A stretch of 64,000 nt of DNA from assembly GCA_964602655.1 (NCBI GenBank), contig CAZRSF010000001.1, positions 124,001 through 188,000 on the forward strand, read 5' to 3'. The DNA is from Moduliflexus sp964602655 (GTDB lineage Bacteria; Moduliflexota; Moduliflexia; Moduliflexales; Moduliflexaceae). The notes below the pieces were generated by a model. That model worked only from the letters and a program-made list of their open reading frames with translations. It was not told the DNA's origin and did not search any database. Positions within the stretch are counted from its first letter, which is position 1; the number at the start of each line of letters is the position of its first letter. The position numbers and the translations under genes were made by a program. Below, one piece after another: positions 33,118 through 42,462 of the stretch.

Positions 33118-34661
33118 GCGAGGAGACTCCTCTCAAGCAAGTGAAGCAACACATCGAATTGATAGTGCGCGACAAGTTCCATCAGCGCGTCTGCCAATGA
33201 CGGTTGCTGCGGTCGAATCTCGTCAATCAATGCGGCGAGCGCATCGAGATCGAACAGGCGGGCGGCGTGTTGCAGACTTTGACGCATCAGCGCGGGAAGC
33301 GTGAGCAGTTCGGACGCGAGACGCTGCATCGCCGTCGTCTGAAGACGATCCGATAACAACATCTGTCGTTCCATCTGCTCGAGCGATTGAATCTGTTGGA
33401 GAAGCGGCTCAAGCTCGAAGTCCTGATTATCCTGCGCTTTCGATACCAGCAGCAACCGTTCGATCAACAGATGCAGGTGTTTGCCGCTGCTCAAAATTTC
33501 CTGGACATACTCACGATGTTTTGGGGATACTTCCTGGCTCATATCCAACAATTGCGCAAATCCGAGAATGATGTTCAGCGGCGTGCGCAATTCATGACTG
33601 ATGCTGGATAAAAACGCGCTTTTGGCATGATTCGCAGCCTCGGCGGCCTCTTTCGCCTGCCGGAGTTCCTGTTCCGCCAATTTTTGCGCCGTCATGTCAT
33701 GAATGACGCCTTCCAGGGCAAGCAGTTCGCCGCTGGCTGAAAAAATTCCCTGCCCCTGTTCCCACACCCAACAGACTGTTCCGTCTCGTTTGATGAGGCG
33801 GTAACTCAGGTGATACGGACGTTTCTCCGCCAGCGCGAACTGCGCCTCGTTCCAAATTCTGGCGCGGTCGTCAGGGTGTATAATATCCCCATACGACAAG
33901 GTGGCATTCTGGAGAAAATCATTCGGCGGATACCCGGTCACGCTCAGGCAGCCGTCGCTCATGAATTCCATCGTCCAGCCCTGATCGTTTCGGCAGCGAT
34001 ACGCGATGCCGGGCAGATTGCGGACAAGCGTGGTCAGGGAACGCTGGCTTTCTCGCAGCGCATCCTCAAGCCGCTGCCGCTCCTGAATTTCCTGCTGCAA
34101 TTGCCGGTTGCTGTCCTGAAGTTCCTTCGTGCGGGCGTGAATGCGTTCTTCTAATGTGTCATTCAAGGATTGCAGCGCTGTTTTGACGTGCCGTTCTTCG
34201 TCTAATGCCTGGTGAAGCAGATGCTCTTGCTGCGACAACTGTTTTTTCTGACGATAACTTTCCAACGCTTCCGCAATGGTCAATTTGAGGTCTATTTCAT
34301 CCCAGGGTTTGGGAATATACCGATACAAATTCGCATTATTGACGGCATTGCCGACATTATCTCCCGTCGCCTGACCGGTCAGGAAGATTTTCAATGTGTT
34401 CGGATGCTGCTGATGAATCGCAATCAACAGATCGTCCCCTTTGATTCCGGGCATAATGTGATCGGAAATCACTAACGGCACGTCAACGCCATCTTCGAAT
34501 AATTCTTCGACCAATTCCAGCGCGTCGTTGCCGGTTTCTGCGAGTTCAATCGCATAGGCGTCGCCGAAATACCGGGTCAACTGATCGGCTAAACCGGTCA
34601 GCACAAGCTGTTCATCATCCACGCAGACAATGGCGGGCTTTTTCAGGCGCGTGTTCATCAT
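33114..34661 (-). CDS. Receiver-PAS-HisKA protein lacking an ATPase domain
   Basis: A 515-residue protein from ATG at 34661, with AAGGGT five bases upstream. A receiver (CVDDEQLVLTGLADQL, LVISDHIMPGIKGDD, YIPKPWDE), coiled coil, PAS fold (GIAYRCRNDQGWTMEFMSDG ... VWEQGQGIF) and a HisKA helix with FLSSISHELRTPLNIILGFA follow. Where the HATPase should begin, only about 90 helical residues remain, ending in the tail seen in two neighbours. It keeps a phosphorylatable His, so it may act as a phosphotransfer protein fed by another kinase. The frame is intact, so deletion was in-frame. Confidence 0.9.
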   Translation of the reverse strand: MMNTRLKKPAIVCVDDEQLVLTGLADQLTRYFGDAYAIELAETGNDALELVEELFEDGVDVPLVISDHIMPGIKGDDLLIAIHQQHPNTLKIFLTGQATGDNVGNAVNNANLYRYIPKPWDEIDLKLTIAEALESYRQKKQLSQQEHLLHQALDEERHVKTALQSLNDTLEERIHARTKELQDSNRQLQQEIQERQRLEDALRESQRSLTTLVRNLPGIAYRCRNDQGWTMEFMSDGCLSVTGYPPNDFLQNATLSYGDIIHPDDRARIWNEAQFALAEKRPYHLSYRLIKRDGTVCWVWEQGQGIFSASGELLALEGVIHDMTAQKLAEQELRQAKEAAEAANHAKSAFLSSISHELRTPLNIILGFAQLLDMSQEVSPKHREYVQEILSSGKHLHLLIERLLLVSKAQDNQDFELEPLLQQIQSLEQMERQMLLSDRLQTTAMQRLASELLTLPALMRQSLQHAARLFDLDALAALIDEIRPQQPSLADALMELVAHYQFDVLLHLLERSLLA

Positions 34662-34755
34662 GATACCCTTAGAGAATACGGAGCATTCCGTCATATTCGA
34701 CATGTTGACAATCGAGACGGAGCAAACGTTGCATCGAATCGGCCTGCTGCTCTCA

Positions 34756-35148
34756 TCATCGTTGTAATCCCAATGATAATGTCTGAATTAATTCCTGCTC
34801 CGTCCAGGGCTTCCGTAAGCAGGCATCCAATCGCGCCTCTTCGCGCGTCCGCGCAATTGCGTCGTCGTCCGCCTGCCCTGTCAGCATTATCAGAAGAATG
34901 TCCGGAAATCGGCGGTGAACCTGGATCAAAAATTCGTCCCCTTTCATGCCGGGCATCAGCCAGTCCGACACGATCAGCAGGATGTGGAACTCGCTGTCAT
35001 GCAACTCATCGATCACTTCGAACGCTTCGTCTGCGCTTTCGGCGAATTCGTAATGATATTGGTCGCCAAGATGATTTTCCAATTGATCGCGGAGACTCTG
35101 CAAGATGAGCGGTTCGTCGTCCACGCATAAAATCGCTTGTCGTGACAT
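34756..35148 (-). CDS. Single-domain response regulator
   Basis: A 130-residue receiver. CVDDEPLILQSLRDQLENHL holds the acidic pair, LLIVSDWLMPGMKGDEF the phosphoacceptor Asp, IMLTGQADDDAI the Thr and CLRKPWTEQELI the Lys. It has no output domain, so it may be a phosphate shuttle or sink within the operon. Sequence is closest to the N-terminal receivers of its neighbours, suggesting local duplication. Confidence 0.93.
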   Translation of the reverse strand: MSRQAILCVDDEPLILQSLRDQLENHLGDQYHYEFAESADEAFEVIDELHDSEFHILLIVSDWLMPGMKGDEFLIQVHRRFPDILLIMLTGQADDDAIARTREEARLDACLRKPWTEQELIQTLSLGLQR

Positions 35149-35156
35149 GCGGCTCC

Positions 35157-36698
35157 TTATGCTGGCAAAAAGACCTGAAACGAGGTCTTGCCCGGCTGGC
35201 TGTCCACCGTGATACTCCCCTCATGGCGTTCGACAATCTTTTTCACAATATCCAACCCCAATCCGCTGCCCTCGCCCGCAGGTTTCGTCGTGAAAAACGG
35301 CTCGAAGATGCGCGCTTTGATCTCATCCGGGATGCCGCAGCCGGAGTCGGTGATCCTCACAATGACGCCCTGGCGTTGTTCGTCGAATTCCCCTCCTGGG
35401 AGGGGGAGGGGTGGGTTCGTGACGTTGAGATGCTGCCCGTCCTCAGCCACCCACCCCTTGCCCCTCCCAGGAGGGGAATTCGAGTGATCCGCCGTTGATT
35501 CAAGAGAGGGCGGGGCCGGAAATACGGCGATTTCCAGCGATCCTTTCCCATTCATTGCCTGAATGGCGTTGTGAATCAAATTCGTCCAGACCTGTTTCAG
35601 TTCGTCGGGATAACACGCGATCATCGGCATCGGCGTATAATGCGTCGTCACCTCAATGCCATGTTTCAACTGGCTATGGTAGAGCGTGAGCACAATGTCA
35701 ATTCCTTCCGTCACCTGCGTGAACATTTTTTGACCGGACTGATCGTAATGGATATAATTTTTCAGCGCAAACACCACTTTCGACACGCGATCCACCGCGT
35801 GTTCGATATTCGCGCTGTTATTTTTCTGCATAAACAGGTAATACGCTGTTCGGATAATCTCGGAATTCTGCTCGTCGCGCAGCAGCGCAAGATACGGCGT
35901 CATATCCTGATATATGCCCATATTGACCAAATGCTTGGCGATGGAGTCCGCGTCTGAGATGGCGTACGATTCCAACGTGGCTTTGAGTTCCTTGCGCAGC
36001 GCGCGGGATTCGCGCGAAGATATCGAGACTTTCGTGCCCAACGCCTCGCGCAGCAGCGTCAAAAATTCCGCCTGACGTTCCGGCGACAAGGTCTGGAATA
36101 GATGGGGCAGATGCTCGAGCGACATGTCGAGCGCATGGCTGATATTGCCGACGGAGGCGTGAATCGCGCCGAGCGGCGTATTGATTTCATGCGCGATCCC
36201 GGCGATCAGGTGGCCTAACGCGGCAATTTTTTCCCGTTGAATCAATTGATCCTGCGTCATCTTCAATTGATGCAGCGCCTCTGTCAACGCCGCATTTTGC
36301 TCTTTCAGGCGATTTTGCAAGCTGCGCAGCGCTAAATGCGTCTCGACGCGCGCCAGCACCTCTTCCGACTGAAATGGTTTGGTGATATAATCTACTGCGC
36401 CGAGCGTAAACGCTTTGACTTTGTCGAACAGTTCATTTTTCGCGCTGATAAAAATGATGGGAATATCGCGCGTGCGCTCATCGGTTTTCAGGCGCTTGCA
36501 AGCTTCATACCCTGTCAGATTGGGCATCATGATATCCAGCAAAATCAAATCCGGCGGTTCGGCCTGCGCTGCGGCAATCGCCATGAGTCCATCCGTCACG
36601 GGACGCACCATATACTCGCGATGCCCCAGAATCTCGGTGAGCAGTCGCAAATTTGCCGGGACGTCATCCACAATCAAAATACTTTGCCGATCTCTCAT
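35157..36698 (-). CDS. Receiver-histidine kinase with in-frame palindromic insertion
   Basis: A 513-residue protein. Receiver at about 5-120 (ILIVDDVPANLRLLTEIL, ILLDIMMPNLTGYEA), coiled coil, then a phosphoacceptor region IAALGHLIAGIAHEINTPLG. After a long helical spacer the ATPase begins with TNLIHNAIQAM (N box); G1 is TDSGCGIPDE and G2 GEGSGLGLDIVK. Between the N box and G1, residues about 407-438 are encoded by a repeat element (35385-35481) and read SPPGRGKGWVAEDG ... PLPLPGGEF. The protein frame is kept. The gene start overlaps the upstream kinase stop by four bases. Confidence 0.92.
   Translation of the reverse strand: MRDRQSILIVDDVPANLRLLTEILGHREYMVRPVTDGLMAIAAAQAEPPDLILLDIMMPNLTGYEACKRLKTDERTRDIPIIFISAKNELFDKVKAFTLGAVDYITKPFQSEEVLARVETHLALRSLQNRLKEQNAALTEALHQLKMTQDQLIQREKIAALGHLIAGIAHEINTPLGAIHASVGNISHALDMSLEHLPHLFQTLSPERQAEFLTLLREALGTKVSISSRESRALRKELKATLESYAISDADSIAKHLVNMGIYQDMTPYLALLRDEQNSEIIRTAYYLFMQKNNSANIEHAVDRVSKVVFALKNYIHYDQSGQKMFTQVTEGIDIVLTLYHSQLKHGIEVTTHYTPMPMIACYPDELKQVWTNLIHNAIQAMNGKGSLEIAVFPAPPSLESTADHSNSPPGRGKGWVAEDGQHLNVTNPPLPLPGGEFDEQRQGVIVRITDSGCGIPDEIKARIFEPFFTTKPAGEGSGLGLDIVKKIVERHEGSITVDSQPGKTSFQVFLPA
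35385..35481. repeat. Full CCCCTCC palindromic element inside a kinase gene
   Basis: A 97-bp element bounded by gaattcccctcctgggaggg at the left and its complement at the right, with ggggtggg/ccaccccttg inner arms and an unpaired centre. It closely matches the element at 46963-47058 in ends and layout. It lies wholly within coding sequence and adds about 32 residues to the kinase. Confidence 0.88.
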
Positions 36699-38977
36699 AC
36701 AATCTGCTCTCCTACCTGGTCTATCAGCGACAAAATCGTCTTGTACTCGAAATTTTCAATCATCTGGGTCAGCGCATCGGCGCAGTCCGCGCTATAAGGA
36801 CGAATCCGCTGCAAGCATTGTTCGATATGCTCCATATTCACTCTGATCACCGCGAATTTCAATTCGGCGAGCAGTTCGGCGGGGCATTGCGTCAGTTGCG
36901 CGGTCGAGCATCTTTTCTGCGCCGGTTTGGCGGCGAGAGGCGTCTCAATCTCTTCGTCATAGAGATATCGCACGCCAAGATGTTTCGCCATCATGTCGAA
37001 AATTTCCGTTTCTCGAAAGGGCTTGCGCACAAAATCGTTACAGCCCGCCGAAAGAATGGCGGCGCGGTCGTGTTCGAACGTGCTGGCCGTCAGCGCAATA
37101 ATCGCGGTCGCCTGTCCTTTGGTCGTCTGTTTGATGCGTTTGGTGGCCTCGTACCCATCCATCACCGGCATCCGCATATCCATCCAAATCAAATGCGGCT
37201 CCCAGGTTTCCCAGATGGCGACCGCTTCAGCGCCATCGTTCGCTTCCCGCACGTCGAATCCCGCTAACGAATGCAGATATTTGACCAACAACTGGCGGTT
37301 CGTGTCGCGGTCATCTACGACTAAAATACGATAACGCGGCTGCTTCGGCTCGACGCCGATGACGCGCCGCCTCGACGCGGCGGGGGCGAGCGCGGAGGCG
37401 TCCGCTTCCTGCGCCGTCAGATAGAAGCTGAAACGCGAACCCGCGCCGGGTTCGCTGCTGACGGCGATGTCGCCTTGCATCAATTGCGCGAATATCCGGC
37501 TGATAGACAGCCCTAAACCGGTGCCTTGCTGCGAATCTTTCCCGGCTTTGGTCTGGACAAACGCATTGAACAGCACCGGTATTTCTTCAGGGGCAATGCC
37601 GACGCCGGAGTCTTGAATCTCGAAGACGATGCGGAGATGATGCGCCGGGAGCGGCGCAAGCGGCTCGCCCGGCCACTGTTCAGGCGTATCGAGCAGAGCG
37701 GCGCGGAGCGTGATGGCTCCTGTCGGCGTAAATTTCAGCGCATTGCTCAACAGATTCAGCAAGACCTGCCGCAGCCGCCCCTCATCGGAACAGATCGCTT
37801 GCGGAAGCCGTTCATCGTGTTCGACCACGAATGCCAGGCGCTTTTCTTCGGCGCGAAACCGGAACATCTCTTCTACCTCGTCAAGCAGGCGCAAGAGATC
37901 GAAACTACCGACATTCAGGGTGATATGCCCGGCTTCGATTTTGGACAGATCAAGCACGTCATTAATCAACGCGAGCAAATGTTCGCCACTGTGGCTGATG
38001 ATCTCCAGATTCTCGCGATGATCCGGCAATAACTGCGGGTTGCGGCACATTAACTGTGAAAAGCCAAGAATAGCGTTCAGCGGCGTGCGCAATTCGTGAC
38101 TCATGTTTGCCAAAAACACGCTTTTCGCCTGATTTGCCGCTTCAGCTTGCGTTTTGGCGACTTCCAAATCCTGCACGAGCCGCTGAAGTTCATGCGTGCG
38201 CTGCTGCACTAATTGCTCCAAATGATCGCGATGATTTTCTAATTCCTGCTGCGTCATCCGGTATCGCGCAATGCTGTCGCCTAAGCGTTCTAACAGCAGA
38301 TTGATGGTGCGAATCAATCCGCCGAACTCGTTCTGCGCGTAATTCGGCGGGCAGGTGAGGAGCGCTTCGGCAGGGTTTGCCACGTCCACGCGGGATAAAC
38401 GACGAATCATTTCAATCAGCGGGCGCGTCAGCGTGGTATAAGACAAAAACAGCAACGCGCCCGACAACACGATATTGCGGATAAAGTCGCCGATAATAAT
38501 CAATCTGACCCGGCTGAAAAAGTTGATCGCCAACAGATAGTTATCAACCGAGACAACCAGATGACCGAGCAACAGACCTGTTGACTGATATGTCAACGGA
38601 ATGGTATGCACGTCATGCTCGCCGAACATGAGACGCGCCAGCCATTGAAACGAACCGGAACTGCGCGGGCGGGTTTTTTGCGCAAAGACAGTCCCGGAGT
38701 CCTCGATAATTCTCGCATCGAGGATCGGATCATAGCGAAACAGGCCATCCAACAAACTCTCAGCGATCTCCTCGTTCAGATCGAACAACGCCTGAGCCGC
38801 CGGTTCTTTCGCCATATTGATCATGATCGGCATCGTCACCTCGATCTGCCGCCGCTCTCTGAACAGATCATATCCGATCTGGGCGACACTTAAGACCGTC
38901 CCGACGACAAACGCCACCAGGACGGTGTTTTTAGCTTGACGATAGGCAATACGTTGGCGAAATCGAATGGGCATCAT
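36695..38977 (-). CDS. Membrane hybrid histidine kinase with HAMP and receiver
   Basis: A 760-residue protein. A membrane helix (VLVAFVVGTVLSVAQIGYDL, about 19-38), a periplasmic domain of about 120 residues and a second helix near 160-180 (IRNIVLSGALLFLSY) precede a HAMP-like segment. HisKA has FLANMSHELRTPLNAILGFS, the ATPase NLLSNALKFT, DSGVGIAPEE and GTGLGLSISR, and a receiver has IWMDMRMPVMDGYEA. A helical tail follows. It is the only membrane sensor of the operon and starts three bases after a secreted binding protein gene, so bound ligand may be the signal. Confidence 0.93.
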   Translation of the reverse strand: MMPIRFRQRIAYRQAKNTVLVAFVVGTVLSVAQIGYDLFRERRQIEVTMPIMINMAKEPAAQALFDLNEEIAESLLDGLFRYDPILDARIIEDSGTVFAQKTRPRSSGSFQWLARLMFGEHDVHTIPLTYQSTGLLLGHLVVSVDNYLLAINFFSRVRLIIIGDFIRNIVLSGALLFLSYTTLTRPLIEMIRRLSRVDVANPAEALLTCPPNYAQNEFGGLIRTINLLLERLGDSIARYRMTQQELENHRDHLEQLVQQRTHELQRLVQDLEVAKTQAEAANQAKSVFLANMSHELRTPLNAILGFSQLMCRNPQLLPDHRENLEIISHSGEHLLALINDVLDLSKIEAGHITLNVGSFDLLRLLDEVEEMFRFRAEEKRLAFVVEHDERLPQAICSDEGRLRQVLLNLLSNALKFTPTGAITLRAALLDTPEQWPGEPLAPLPAHHLRIVFEIQDSGVGIAPEEIPVLFNAFVQTKAGKDSQQGTGLGLSISRIFAQLMQGDIAVSSEPGAGSRFSFYLTAQEADASALAPAASRRRVIGVEPKQPRYRILVVDDRDTNRQLLVKYLHSLAGFDVREANDGAEAVAIWETWEPHLIWMDMRMPVMDGYEATKRIKQTTKGQATAIIALTASTFEHDRAAILSAGCNDFVRKPFRETEIFDMMAKHLGVRYLYDEEIETPLAAKPAQKRCSTAQLTQCPAELLAELKFAVIRVNMEHIEQCLQRIRPYSADCADALTQMIENFEYKTILSLIDQVGEQIV

Positions 38978-38980
38978 CTC

Positions 38981-40234
38981 TTATTTCGCGGTTTTCATAC
39001 GGGTGTTGATGCGTATGATAAACTCGTCGGCGTTCAATTCTCCTGAAATCAGACGTTTCGAGACATCTTCCCACATCCGTTGCGCCGGAAGCTCCGCGAA
39101 CGACTGGTAGGTAAATCCGACCGGCGAGGGCTGTTGTTTCTCGCGTTGGGCGGCTAACTGGCTATAGAGCGAATTTTCCATCACCGTGTCCGCCGTGAGC
39201 GGATAAGGCGATTGAACGTATTGCAGCCATAATGACGCGGCGTTCTGGGTCATGAGAAATTCCAGAAATTGTTTGGCCTCCGCGACATGCTGACTGTTTT
39301 TATTGATACCATATCCGGCGGTCCAGGAGATTTCATAAAAATCGTTTCCCTTGCCGTTCGGCACGGTAAACCAGTCCAACACGCCGATATTCTGGCGGTC
39401 ATGCTCGGTGCCGGCGTATTTGCTGTAAAAAAACGTGCCGCAAAAACTGATCGCCGCCCGCCCGTCCGTCACTTCGAAAATGCCATCTACCAATCCGAGC
39501 GTCAACGCTTTTTCAGGATCGTAGCCTTGCGCGTCCACGACCTCTTTCCAGAACGCCACGCCCGCCGCAACGTCGGGATCGGAAAAATTAATCTCCCCGG
39601 CTAATAATTTGCCGATTTTTTCCGGGCCGGCGTATCTGAAAATCGTGTTGATGATCGGCAGCCCGGCCTTGACCGTGCGATCCGCCGCGCCTTCGCCGAT
39701 AGGCGTGATGCCAGCGGCGCGGAGGGTTCGGATAATGCCTGAAAATTCTTCGTGAGTGATCGGACGGCCTTGCGGCAACGTAATTCCGGCCTGCTGAAAC
39801 AGGTCTTTGTTGTAATAGATCGCATTCGATAAGCCTTCAATCGCGAGGAAATTCTTGATTGCTCCGTCAAAGCCTATCGGCAACACCGACCAACTCGGAT
39901 CAAAACGTCCCTGCAACCGCAGATCGCTTAAATCTGCCAGCGAACGAACGATGCGGGGATGCGTGAATCCGTGATCGATGTAGGTAATATCCGGCGCTGC
40001 CGTATCGAGCGCGAACGGCAGTTTCTCAAGCAGTTCCTTTTTGTCGATCCAGGACACTGTCACCGCGATACCAGTCTCGGCCTGAAATTCCTTCACCGCC
40101 GCATTCATAAAATTCACTTTTGCAGGCTCTTGTCCCCAGTGACTCCACAGGGTCAGCGTCTTCTCCTGCGCTGCCGCCTGCACAGACATCACGCACAATA
40201 TCGTCATCATGATTGTGATAAGATGTTTTTTCAT
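38981..40234 (-). CDS. Extracellular sugar-binding protein, first gene of signalling operon
   Basis: A 417-residue family 1 solute-binding protein. The signal peptide runs from MKKHLITIMMTILCVMSV to AAAQE. LTLWSHWGQEPAKV, ITYIDHGFTH, NAIYYNKDLFQQAGI and EISWTAGYGINKNSQHV match maltose-type binding proteins, and FLEFLMTQNAA is typical of the C-terminal lobe. No permease or ATPase gene is near; the next gene is a membrane kinase three bases away. It probably serves as a periplasmic sensor rather than a transport component. Confidence 0.9.
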   Translation of the reverse strand: MKKHLITIMMTILCVMSVQAAAQEKTLTLWSHWGQEPAKVNFMNAAVKEFQAETGIAVTVSWIDKKELLEKLPFALDTAAPDITYIDHGFTHPRIVRSLADLSDLRLQGRFDPSWSVLPIGFDGAIKNFLAIEGLSNAIYYNKDLFQQAGITLPQGRPITHEEFSGIIRTLRAAGITPIGEGAADRTVKAGLPIINTIFRYAGPEKIGKLLAGEINFSDPDVAAGVAFWKEVVDAQGYDPEKALTLGLVDGIFEVTDGRAAISFCGTFFYSKYAGTEHDRQNIGVLDWFTVPNGKGNDFYEISWTAGYGINKNSQHVAEAKQFLEFLMTQNAASLWLQYVQSPYPLTADTVMENSLYSQLAAQREKQQPSPVGFTYQSFAELPAQRMWEDVSKRLISGELNADEFIIRINTRMKTAK

Positions 40235-40261
40235 ACGAGTCTCTCCTTGTGGATAAAAAAT

Positions 40262-40291
40262 CCGAATTCCCCTGTTGAGAGAGGAATTCGG
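40262..40291. repeat. Short palindrome, related to CCCCTCC element ends
   Basis: Arms ccgaattcc and ggaattcgg flank cctgttgagaga. The ends GAATTCCCCT and AGGAATTC resemble the termini of the 97-bp elements, so it may be an internally deleted copy. It lies just upstream of the binding protein gene, between minus-strand genes. Confidence 0.5.
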
Positions 40292-40317
40292 TGATGTCTA
40301 AAGATGCGCGTTCCAGT

Positions 40318-42462
40318 CTATTGCAATGGATACGTAAACTGGATTTTACCGACTCCGGTATTTTCCAATTGATCCGTCGCCTTGATTGTTAAGACATGCG
40401 CACCCGTTGCTAATTCCGGTAATTCGATCACGAAGGTTTCTTCCTGGCTGTCGCTCACCATATCCGCCGGAAAAATCGGCGTCCATTCTTCGGTATCGAG
40501 CGCGTATTCCGCCTGTTTTATCCGACTGACGCCATCCTGGACAACCGCCTTGATGACGCGCTTTCCGCTTTCAGGCGACATCTCGACAGTCAGCGCGATG
40601 GTCGGCGCTGTATTATCCACCGTAAATCGCGGCGAGATTTTATCGGCCTGAAGCGCCTGCGGCGAAGGGTTCTGCGCCTCATCGCTCGCCGTAATTTTGA
40701 TTTCGTATTCCCCATCCGGCAGCGTTGTGGCATCCAACAGATATTTCGCCTCCGTCAGGTCTGTTTCGACTTCTTTCCACGCTGGATCGCCGAGCGCGCG
40801 GAGCGACACGGTATAGATCAGCGCATCGTTATTCGGGTCGCTGGCTGCCCAGAGTATCGCAATCCGTCCGGCAGGCACGCTTTCAGGCGCGGTCAAGCCG
40901 GAATCGCCTGGCATATCTCCTTCCGGTTTGACCGGACGGGGCGACGCAATTTTATTTTTCGATGCGCGTCCGTTGCCGTTTGCGGCGGCGTCCTCCGAGG
41001 GCGTCGCATAAAACGTCCGAACCGCGTTGAATTCCGGCGGAAGGTTCAACGGCAGATAAGCGACCGACACGTCTTCCAGGATCGGAGCGATCTCCGCCTG
41101 CGGCATCAGCACCGCTTTCCATTGAATAAAACGCGCCGAGGGATTGGAAATCGCTTCTCCTGTCTGATTGGTCAATTCAGGCGACCACTGACTCCAGGTA
41201 TCGTCGGGAAGCGCCGTATTGCCCGTTCGGGTGGCGATGGCAATGCTTCCGACGGTGCCGCGCCAGAAAATCTTGCCCCAGGTGGCCGTCGTTCCGGCGT
41301 CATGCACCGGCGAAAGATATTCCGCCCGCTCGACCGAATCCGGCGCAAGCCGATGAACGCCGCCCGGATTGCCCGTGCCCATGTAAACCGTCCCGGAGGA
41401 GGCGCGATAGACACTCATAATTTGCTGCGCCTTCACCTGAATCACCTGCTGAAACGCGCCGTCCGGCAGAATGCGATACAACGCGCCTTTCTGGTCGGTG
41501 CCGATCAGCAGACGCTGTTGATCGTCCACAAACATGCTATAAATCAGCAGATCATCCAATTCCGCCATTTTTTTCAGCACTCCGGCGGGATCGATCCGAT
41601 AGACGACCGAACGTTTCGGCGTTTTCGGCTGCAACGTCGGCTGCGCTTCCGGCGGGTTTTCGGCAGACGCTTTCGGCGTCACGACGCTGCTGAGCGCGGC
41701 GATGTACAGATGGCCTTCCGCGTCGAACGTCATCGTATGGATTTCCTCTTCTTTCGCGTGGAACAGACCGAACGCATGGCCTTCCGCGTCGAATCGGTAC
41801 ACCATCCCCCGCCCTTCGGTCGCGGCATGTAACTCGCCCTTCGGCGAAAACAGCAGCGACATCACGTTGGTCTGCGGCGAATCGTAGAACACGCTGCCCG
41901 TTCCGTCCGGAAGAATTTTAAAGATTTTGCCCGCGCCGCCGGTGCCGGCGTACAGCGTCCCATCCGCGCCGAACGCCAGCGACCAGACGTAGGCTTCGCC
42001 GGTCATGTAAAACGTCTGCGAACTGCCGTCCGGCGCGATTTTGTAAATCAAGCCGTCCGGCGCGCTGCCGGCGTACAGATTGCCTTGCGCGTCGAACGCC
42101 AAACTGAGAATGCTGACTTCGGGCGAATCGAAAAACATGGACGTTTCGCCGTCAGACGTGATTTTGAATATTTTGCCCTGTTCGCCCGTGCCGGCGTACA
42201 GATTGCCTTGCGCATCTTCCGCCATCGCCCAGACCTGAATATCCTGATCTTTCAGCGCAAGCGCCGCGTCGCTTTTGAGCGGCAGCGTCAGTTCGCCGGT
42301 GCTGATAATCGCGACCTGCTCGGCTTCGCCGCGTTCGAATTCCTGCGCGGCGCTGAGCGTCCAGAATTCCGTCTGCGCACATTCTCCCGGCGTTCCCCAT
42401 CCGGCACAACAGGCCAGCGTGATGCTGATGACGTGTCCCCATTTCTTCATAGTGCGTTTCAT
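40318..42462 (-). CDS. Secreted beta-propeller protein with C-terminal Ig-like domains
   Basis: A 714-residue protein. A signal peptide (VISITLACCAGWGTPGECA) is followed by repeats of about 40 residues such as GNLYAGTGEQGKIFKITSDG, GNLYAGSAPDGLIYKIAPDG and GTLYAGTGGAGKIFKILPDG, making a propeller of six or seven blades through about residue 370. The C-terminal part has fibronectin/cadherin-like beta segments (VSRIKQAEYALDTEEWTPIF, ATGAHVLTIKATDQLENTG). Its start overlaps the S55 peptidase stop by four bases, so both are produced together; it may present or protect substrate at the surface. Enzymatic activity is not evident. Confidence 0.82.
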   Translation of the reverse strand: MKRTMKKWGHVISITLACCAGWGTPGECAQTEFWTLSAAQEFERGEAEQVAIISTGELTLPLKSDAALALKDQDIQVWAMAEDAQGNLYAGTGEQGKIFKITSDGETSMFFDSPEVSILSLAFDAQGNLYAGSAPDGLIYKIAPDGSSQTFYMTGEAYVWSLAFGADGTLYAGTGGAGKIFKILPDGTGSVFYDSPQTNVMSLLFSPKGELHAATEGRGMVYRFDAEGHAFGLFHAKEEEIHTMTFDAEGHLYIAALSSVVTPKASAENPPEAQPTLQPKTPKRSVVYRIDPAGVLKKMAELDDLLIYSMFVDDQQRLLIGTDQKGALYRILPDGAFQQVIQVKAQQIMSVYRASSGTVYMGTGNPGGVHRLAPDSVERAEYLSPVHDAGTTATWGKIFWRGTVGSIAIATRTGNTALPDDTWSQWSPELTNQTGEAISNPSARFIQWKAVLMPQAEIAPILEDVSVAYLPLNLPPEFNAVRTFYATPSEDAAANGNGRASKNKIASPRPVKPEGDMPGDSGLTAPESVPAGRIAILWAASDPNNDALIYTVSLRALGDPAWKEVETDLTEAKYLLDATTLPDGEYEIKITASDEAQNPSPQALQADKISPRFTVDNTAPTIALTVEMSPESGKRVIKAVVQDGVSRIKQAEYALDTEEWTPIFPADMVSDSQEETFVIELPELATGAHVLTIKATDQLENTGVGKIQFTYPLQ

